Assembly: GCA_947175455.1 (NCBI GenBank)
Contig: CAMWMW010000007.1
Coordinates: 1 to 12,576, forward strand
Direction of reading: 5' to 3'
Source: an uncultured Porphyromonadaceae bacterium
GTDB taxonomy: Bacteria; Bacteroidota; Bacteroidia; Bacteroidales; Muribaculaceae
DNA: 12,576 bases
Shown here: piece after piece, positions 7,366-12,576 of the stretch
Layout: each line of letters begins with the position of its first letter
Numbering within the stretch: the stretch's first letter is position 1
The notes under the pieces: model-generated
Seen by the model: only the letters and a program-made list of their open reading frames with translations
Told to the model about the DNA's origin: nothing
Database searches by the model: none
Program-made: the position numbers and the translations under genes

Positions 7366-10300
7366 ATGAAAAAATCACTCCTGAGTGCCATGCTGCTTCT
7401 TATGGCAGTGTTTGCGGCACACGCACAGAACATCACTGTGCATGGAACGGTTCTCTCAAAGACGGATAACGAACCTCTTATCGGCGCTACCGTATTGTCG
7501 GAAGCTACAAAGAAGGGTGCTTCGACCGATCTTGACGGTACTTTTACGCTTACCGTTCCGGAAGGCTCAATGCTGACAGTGTCGTATGTCGGATTCAGAC
7601 CGCAGTCTGTCAAAGCCGAAGAAAAACTCACAATCTATCTTTCCGAAGACACCGAACTTCTTGACGAAGTGGTGGTGATCGGATACCAGACAGTAAAGAA
7701 AGCCGACCTGACCGGTGCTGTTTCTGTAGTTTCCACAAAGTCGCTTGAGACAAGTGCGGATACAGACCCTATGCGCGCGCTTCAGGGAAAAGTGCCGGGC
7801 ATGACCATCACGACCACAGGTGCTCCCTCGGGCAGCGGAACTGTAAGAATCCGTGGCATCGGTTCATTCAACGCATCGCAGGATCCATTGTTTATCATCG
7901 ATGGCGTTCCTACAACCGCGACTCTGAATTCATTGAATATGAATGATATCGAGAGTATGCAGGTTTTAAAAGACGCGGCATCGGCATCGATCTATGGTTC
8001 AAGGGCGGCAAACGGAGTAATCATCATCACCACAAAGAGCGGAAAGAACGCCAACGGCAAGGTAAAGGTGTCGTTGTCTGCCAACCTGACAGCGCAGTTC
8101 TATTCTCCGCAGTCGAAAATGAAGCTGCTTGACACTTCCGGATATGCTACAGCCATGGCGCAGGCTGCCCTCAATGACGGAATCGACCCTGTGGGATATG
8201 CCGCAGGTTACGGACTGAACCTGTCGGCAAAAGAAGGTTATCCGATCCGCGCCTATAATCCCGCTACAGGACAGTATGTCGATTATATGGTAAACGGTCG
8301 ATATGACGGTTATATAAATGCGAAGCGTACGATGCGTTTTTCTGACACCGACTGGCTTGACGAGATTTCCCGTACAGGTTTCTCGCAGAATTACGATGCT
8401 GCGGTTTCGACCTCCGGTGAGAAAGGGTCTTCATTCTTCTCCCTCGGCTATAAGAAAAACAGCGGTATATTGAAATATACCGATTTCGAGAATCTCTCTG
8501 CTCGAATAAACACATCCTACAATATAAGCAAAGTCGTTACGGTAGGGGAGAACTTCACACTCACCTATACAGACCAGGTCAACTGTGAACCACTGGAGAA
8601 TGCCTTGAAAATGCCCTCTATCGTTCCGGTATTCGAGACAGACGGAATCACCTACGCCGGTCCTGTCGGAAACATGAGCGACCGTCAGAACCCCGTGCGT
8701 GAATTGGCATTCAACAAGGACAACGCTCTTAAGATATGGCGTCTGTTCGGCAACGCCTATGTCGACATAAAACCGTTCAAAGGCTTTCTGTTCCGTTCTA
8801 ATTTCGGTCTCGACTATGACGCGGCGTTTATCCACTCCTACAGATATACGTTCCACAGCGATATCGTCAACAACGACACCAACGGAACCACACTCTCACA
8901 GGCAAACGATTCCAAATGGACCTGGACAAATACGGTCAACTATGACTTCACTGTAAAAAACGACCATAACTTCACTGTTCTCGGCGGTATCGAGCTGTTC
9001 CGCCAGAACAGAGTGGATTTCTCGGGCGAGAATCAGGATTATTCGATAGAGACTCCTGACTATATGTATCCGGATGCCGCGGTGGGTGTGGCAAAGTCCA
9101 AAGGTAACAGATCGGCATATTCCCTTATATCTTTCTTCGGCAAGGCTGATTACAACTGGAGAAATCTGTTGCTCGCTTCTTTCACCATCCGCTATGACGG
9201 CTCTTCGCGTTTCGGTAAGAACAACCGGTACGCAACATTCCCCGCAGCTACCCTTGGCTACAGAATTTCGGAGAATATCGACAAACCATGGCTTAACGAT
9301 TTGAAAATCCGCGCATCATGGGGTAAGACAGGTAATCAGGCTATCGACAATAATGCCCGCTATTCCCTCTTTGTCTCCGATTATGGCAATGATCGTGTGA
9401 CTTCAACCGCATATGACCTGCTGCTCCAGCAGAGTGGTATATTCCCCTCGGGATATTTTGCCAGCCAGACCGCCAACAACAATCTCAAATGGGAGAGCAC
9501 TACGCAGTCAAATATCGGACTCGACTTCGCCTTCCTAAACAACCGCCTTTACGGAACATGGGATACCTACATCAAGGATGTCAAGGATATGCTTATCAGA
9601 CCAGCCTACATCGGTTCGATGGGAGAAGGTGGCGCTTCATGGGTCAACGGTCCTTCTTTAAGAAACTGGGGTATGGAGTTTCTTGTGGGGTGGCGCGATG
9701 ACCTCGCCTGCGGTTTCTCCTACAAGGCTTCTCTTAACTTCGATTTCTTCCGCAGCAAGGTTACATATCTACCAGTTACGGCTACCGGTTCATATGCCCA
9801 CACTCCGACGCAGAATCTTGTGGAGGCGGCAAAACCTTACGGCTCGATTGTAGGTTATGTGTGGGACGGCATATTCCAGAATGCGGCGGAAGTGGCATCT
9901 TCCGGACAGCCCAATGCCCGTGTGGGCGGAATGAGATACAAGGATCTCGACAATGACGGTAAGATAACCGACAAAGACCAGACCTGGATCTTCAACCCGG
10001 TTCCGGATCTTTCGTTCGGTCTCAATATAGAACTTGCTTACAAAAACTTCGACCTGCAGATGTTCTGGCAGGGTGTGCTCGGACAGGATGTCTACAACGA
10101 CCAGAAATTCCAGACCGATTTCTGGAGTGTGAACGACACCGGCAGCAACAAGGGCGTGCGTGTGCTCGACGGGTGGCTTCCGGAAGTCAATACCGGCTCT
10201 ACCATCCCTATGCTGACAACCAGCAACAATGGCGATGAAGGTCGCTGCTCCTCATATTTCGTAGAAAACGGTTCTTACGGAAAACTACGCACACTGCAGG

Positions 10301-10485
10301 TGGGCTACAATCTTCCATCAAAGGTGTTGTCAAAGTTGCGTATGAGCAAGGCGAGAGTATATGTGTCCGGTCAGAACCTGCTTACAATCAAGAGCAAGAG
10401 TCTGACATGCACCGATCCCGAGAATCCAAGATGGATGTATCCTCTCTCGACATCTGTTTCTTTCGGTTTTCAGGTTGAATTCTAA
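7366..10485 (+). CDS. SusC/RagA-family TonB-dependent outer-membrane transporter
   Basis: This 1039-residue outer-membrane channel is expected to import fructo-oligosaccharides, powered by TonB, with SusD as its lid. Residues 1-20 are a signal peptide (cleavage after AHA). A carboxypeptidase-regulatory-like beta domain spans about 24-95. The SusC-type TonB-box region DEVVVIGYQ is at 100-108. The plug covers about 112-224 and includes the conserved VRIRGIGSFNASQDPLFIID stretch (160-179) and the YGSRAANGVIIITTKSG segment (210-226). The 22-strand barrel fills the remainder, with the common FTIRYDGSSRFG strand near 606 and a DxDNDGKITDKD calcium-loop-like turn near 860. It ends in an aromatic residue (VEF), as expected for assembly by the BAM machinery. 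There is no N-terminal STN domain, consistent with control by a hybrid two-component regulator rather than an anti-sigma/ECF pair. The stop codon TAA is immediately followed by a palindromic inserted element. Substrate is inferred from neighbours. Confidence 0.96.
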   Translation: MKKSLLSAMLLLMAVFAAHAQNITVHGTVLSKTDNEPLIGATVLSEATKKGASTDLDGTFTLTVPEGSMLTVSYVGFRPQSVKAEEKLTIYLSEDTELLDEVVVIGYQTVKKADLTGAVSVVSTKSLETSADTDPMRALQGKVPGMTITTTGAPSGSGTVRIRGIGSFNASQDPLFIIDGVPTTATLNSLNMNDIESMQVLKDAASASIYGSRAANGVIIITTKSGKNANGKVKVSLSANLTAQFYSPQSKMKLLDTSGYATAMAQAALNDGIDPVGYAAGYGLNLSAKEGYPIRAYNPATGQYVDYMVNGRYDGYINAKRTMRFSDTDWLDEISRTGFSQNYDAAVSTSGEKGSSFFSLGYKKNSGILKYTDFENLSARINTSYNISKVVTVGENFTLTYTDQVNCEPLENALKMPSIVPVFETDGITYAGPVGNMSDRQNPVRELAFNKDNALKIWRLFGNAYVDIKPFKGFLFRSNFGLDYDAAFIHSYRYTFHSDIVNNDTNGTTLSQANDSKWTWTNTVNYDFTVKNDHNFTVLGGIELFRQNRVDFSGENQDYSIETPDYMYPDAAVGVAKSKGNRSAYSLISFFGKADYNWRNLLLASFTIRYDGSSRFGKNNRYATFPAATLGYRISENIDKPWLNDLKIRASWGKTGNQAIDNNARYSLFVSDYGNDRVTSTAYDLLLQQSGIFPSGYFASQTANNNLKWESTTQSNIGLDFAFLNNRLYGTWDTYIKDVKDMLIRPAYIGSMGEGGASWVNGPSLRNWGMEFLVGWRDDLACGFSYKASLNFDFFRSKVTYLPVTATGSYAHTPTQNLVEAAKPYGSIVGYVWDGIFQNAAEVASSGQPNARVGGMRYKDLDNDGKITDKDQTWIFNPVPDLSFGLNIELAYKNFDLQMFWQGVLGQDVYNDQKFQTDFWSVNDTGSNKGVRVLDGWLPEVNTGSTIPMLTTSNNGDEGRCSSYFVENGSYGKLRTLQVGYNLPSKVLSKLRMSKARVYVSGQNLLTIKSKSLTCTDPENPRWMYPLSTSVSFGFQVEF

Positions 10486-10505
10486 GAAACTGTTTAAATT
10501 TAATT
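10486..10505 (+). repeat. Left terminal inverted repeat of the MITE-like element
   Basis: The 20 bases beginning GAAACTGTTTAAATT are the exact reverse complement of 10649-10668. The repeat begins directly after the susC stop codon TAA. Confidence 0.85.
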
Positions 10506-10648
10506 CGAATTTTTTTATATAGTACATCTTGTGGCTTCCTTGAGGTCTTTTATGGTTGTTTTCACCGAGTCTCATCGGTCACATAGCCCGCTATGCTCCC
10601 TCTTCGACTCGTAAAAACACCACATAAAATCCTCTCAATGAACCTCAC

Positions 10649-10668
10649 AATTAAATTTAAACAGTTTC
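10649..10668 (-). repeat. Right terminal inverted repeat of the MITE-like element
   Basis: This copy ends AAACAGTTTC and pairs with 10486-10505 over all 20 bases. It is followed by TAA (10669-10671), matching the triplet before the left repeat. Confidence 0.85.
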
Positions 10669-10741
10669 TAAAACAGTTAAATACCGACATTCTTTCAGGA
10701 AGGTGTCTTTTACAGCATCCACATTATTTAAACAGCAAATC

Positions 10742-12514
10742 ATGAAATTATTCAAACTATATATAATGTCACTGGCTGCTGCAGGCGGCATGATGCTCAC
10801 TGCATGCGACAGTTTTATCGATGTGCCTCCGACAGGCGTTATCGATGAGAAAGAGGCTTACAAAGAGCCGGATAAAATGGTGAACGCGGCCTATGCCATG
10901 CTTGGCGACTGCTGGTATAGCTACCCCTTTAACCTCTGGCCTTACGGAGACCTCGGGTCCGACGACTGTGTGAAGGGTGGATGGGGGCTCGGCGATACGG
11001 GCTACCACCCTATGGAGATATGGTCGAATCTTACATCTACCCCAGGCGAGCTTGATGAGTTATGGTATCGTCTTTATTGCGCGATTTCCCGTTGCAATCG
11101 TGCGATTGTTGCTCTTAACGAATACGGTCCGGCAGTTCTCGGTCAGGAGACCACTGCGCAGAGGCTCGGAGAAGTGCATTTCCTTCGCGGCCATTTTTAC
11201 TTCAAGCTGCTGACAATGTTCCGTCAGATTCCATGGATCGATGAAAACGTGATGGAAAACGGCACATGGGAGCAGACCCCGAACAATCAGTATACTTATC
11301 AGGAATTGTTCGGCAAGGTGATAGGGGAGTTCAAGGCTGCCTATGATGTGCTTCCGGCTGAAATGCAGGATGGCGGTCGCGCCGACAAGGTTGCGGCGGC
11401 GGCATATCTTGCCAAGTGCTATCTGACTCTCGCATGGGGCGACGGTTATGAGGCAACTACCGGAACCGCGCATATCGACACCGAATATATGAAGAAAGTG
11501 AAGGAATACACTGATGTCGTCAAAAACTCGCGTTTCGATTATCTTGAGGATTTCGGCGACATATTCCTCCCCGAATATAAGAACAGCAAGGAATCGGTGT
11601 TTGCCGTGCAGACATCTTCCTATGAGGATGACAATACAAGATTCGGGCGCTGCAACTGGTCGAACACTCTTAACGGTTGCTGGCAGATATGGTCATGCGG
11701 ATGGGACTGCCACAAACCGTCGCAGAACCTTGTCTGCGCGTTCAAGACAAAGAACGGTCTTCCGATGTTCGATGACTATGACAGCGACTATTCGTATCCT
11801 GAGGCTGGTGTGGCTTCGTCACAGAAATGGGATCCCCGTCTGTTCCACACTGTCGGAATGCCTTCGTTCCCTTATAAGTATGAGGCGGAATACACGCTTA
11901 CCGTAGCAAATACAAGAGCCCCGAATGATTACGGCTACTACACATCTCTCAAGGAGGTTCCCCCGCGAAGCAAGGGGGAGACTTTCGAGGGGTCTTGGCA
12001 GGCATTCGCGATGAACGATTATGTGTTTCGCTATACAGACGTGATGCTCATGCGTGCGGAGGCACTCATAGAACTTGACGAGCTTCCGGAGGCTCGCGCC
12101 ATTATCAACGATATCCGCGGGCGTGCCGCCAATTCGGTTGACAAGCATATCGGCTACGCAAGAGACTTCTGTGAGATTTCGCTATATCCTGCATCATATT
12201 TCAACGACAAGGAAACGGCACGCAAATGTCTGCAGTGGGAGAGACGCCTTGAGATGGCGATGGAAAGCAGCCGCTATTTCGACCTCCGCAGATGGGGCAT
12301 TGCCTCGACAGTGCTTAATGAGTATTTCGCCTATGAATCGAATGCCTACAGACGTGTTCCTGATGACAACTCGCCTACCGGCTATACAGACGTGAGATAC
12401 GGTCAGTATTACAATGACGCTCATTATACTTCAGGTAAGAACGAATTCTATCCGATTCCTTATAACCAGCTTTATTACGTTCCCGGCCTGTACGTCCAGA
12501 ACAAGGGATACTGA
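10742..12514 (+). CDS. SusD/RagB-family surface glycan-binding lipoprotein
   Basis: This 590-residue outer-membrane lipoprotein caps the SusC channel and binds the incoming glycan, probably fructan. The start at 10742 is chosen because it gives a proper lipoprotein signal: a basic MKLFK, a hydrophobic stretch and lipobox LTAC with Cys22. An in-frame ATG at 10703 would put 13 polar residues in front and is unlikely. After the cysteine comes DSFIDVPPTG, the usual start of SusD proteins. The helical TPR-like core includes HFLRGHFYFKLLTMF (about 146-160). The C-terminal part carries WERRLEMAMESSRYFDLRRW (about 498-517), the family's most conserved block, and ends with NEFYPIPYNQL and PGLYVQNKGY, the standard SusD tail. 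It follows susC after 256 bases, of which 186 are the inserted element plus its duplicated triplet; without them the gap would be about 70 bases. It is expected to be co-transcribed with susC. Ligand is inferred from the locus. Confidence 0.95.
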   Translation: MKLFKLYIMSLAAAGGMMLTACDSFIDVPPTGVIDEKEAYKEPDKMVNAAYAMLGDCWYSYPFNLWPYGDLGSDDCVKGGWGLGDTGYHPMEIWSNLTSTPGELDELWYRLYCAISRCNRAIVALNEYGPAVLGQETTAQRLGEVHFLRGHFYFKLLTMFRQIPWIDENVMENGTWEQTPNNQYTYQELFGKVIGEFKAAYDVLPAEMQDGGRADKVAAAAYLAKCYLTLAWGDGYEATTGTAHIDTEYMKKVKEYTDVVKNSRFDYLEDFGDIFLPEYKNSKESVFAVQTSSYEDDNTRFGRCNWSNTLNGCWQIWSCGWDCHKPSQNLVCAFKTKNGLPMFDDYDSDYSYPEAGVASSQKWDPRLFHTVGMPSFPYKYEAEYTLTVANTRAPNDYGYYTSLKEVPPRSKGETFEGSWQAFAMNDYVFRYTDVMLMRAEALIELDELPEARAIINDIRGRAANSVDKHIGYARDFCEISLYPASYFNDKETARKCLQWERRLEMAMESSRYFDLRRWGIASTVLNEYFAYESNAYRRVPDDNSPTGYTDVRYGQYYNDAHYTSGKNEFYPIPYNQLYYVPGLYVQNKGY

Positions 12515-12576
12515 TTTATCTTAAGTAAGTATTGAAAATTAGTTTATAATAAGTAAAAGCTGTGCTTATTTAAATT

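Larger units (their letters stand above)
10486..10668. mobile_element. MITE-like palindromic element inserted between susC and susD
   Basis: This 183-bp non-coding segment is bounded by perfect 20-bp inverted repeats (10486-10505 and 10649-10668) and flanked by TAA on both sides (10483-10485 and 10669-10671), as a 3-bp target duplication would leave. The interior is also an imperfect palindrome: TTTTATG (10548-10554) pairs with CATAAAA (10623-10629), CGAGTC (10566-10571) with GACTCG (10606-10611), and CATAGC (10582-10587) with GCTATG (10590-10595) at the core. No credible reading frame exists inside. This fits a miniature inverted-repeat transposable element moved in trans by an insertion sequence; the 3-bp TNA-type duplication is seen with some IS5-family members, but no parent can be named from this window. 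As part of the susC-susD transcript it would fold into a long hairpin. An alternative is a native structured intercistronic RNA, but the flanking TAA pair favours insertion. Confidence 0.75.

Noticed and set aside
7360..7370. Small dyad TTCAT-C-ATGAA over the susC start codon
   Set aside because: It is only 5 bp per arm and arises from the ATG plus the common AAA codon; it is likely chance.
10330..10575. Small minus-strand open frame running through the left half of the palindromic element
   Set aside because: It overlaps the susC end antisense and the element's repeats. No transposase motif is present, so it is not evidence for an autonomous insertion sequence.
10703..10741. Upstream in-frame start for SusD adding 13 residues
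   Set aside because: The extension would put polar residues before an otherwise perfect lipoprotein signal peptide; the ATG at 10742 is the better start.
12548..12570. Possible terminator after susD (AATAAG pairing with CTTATT)
   Set aside because: The 6-bp stem is AT-rich with an 11-base loop and lacks a clear T-run. The operon probably continues past the window.
1..12576. CRISPR arrays, tRNA or rRNA genes, integrases, phage or defence genes
   Set aside because: No spaced direct repeats, cloverleaf-like sequences or matching protein motifs were seen on either strand.

Overview
The window carries a compact fructan/fructose polysaccharide utilisation locus (PUL) from a gut-type Bacteroidales. 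The evidence is a SusC/SusD pair, a one-protein hybrid two-component regulator with a sugar-binding sensor, a GH32 fructanase, a FucP-like sugar importer and a PfkB-type fructokinase, all close together. The likely promoters match the Bacteroidetes -33/-7 pattern (TTG-type box, then TAnnTTTG), and Shine-Dalgarno sequences are lacking. By eye the G+C content is near one half, which is higher than typical Bacteroides and would suit a Muribaculaceae-like genome; this assignment is inference only.

Layout. From 1 to about 4270 everything reads on the minus strand as one probable operon: GH32 enzyme (2308-4137), then MFS importer (1106-2293), then fructokinase (127-1029), closed by a strong intrinsic terminator at 20-59. 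Positions 4138-4443 are a divergent control region with promoter-like boxes on both strands. On the plus strand follow the hybrid two-component regulator (4444-7191), a 174-base gap with a duplicated -7 box, SusC (7366-10485), a 183-bp palindromic MITE-like element (10486-10668) and SusD (10742-12514). The window ends 62 bases after SusD, so further PUL genes (surface glycan-binding protein, surface fructanase) may lie beyond it.

How it works together (inferred from the well-studied Bacteroides thetaiotaomicron fructan locus, BT1754-BT1765). SusD and SusC capture fructo-oligosaccharides at the outer membrane and import them. The GH32 enzyme, which has a non-lipoprotein signal peptide, releases fructose in the periplasm. 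Free fructose is sensed by the periplasmic domain of the regulator and is also carried across the inner membrane by the MFS protein. The cytoplasmic fructokinase phosphorylates it.

The gene set belongs to a known type and is not a new system. The least ordinary feature is the element between susC and susD: perfect 20-bp terminal inverted repeats, a palindromic interior, and flanking TAA triplets, of which the left one is the susC stop codon. The divergent control region may also hold a long-leader or antisense transcript.
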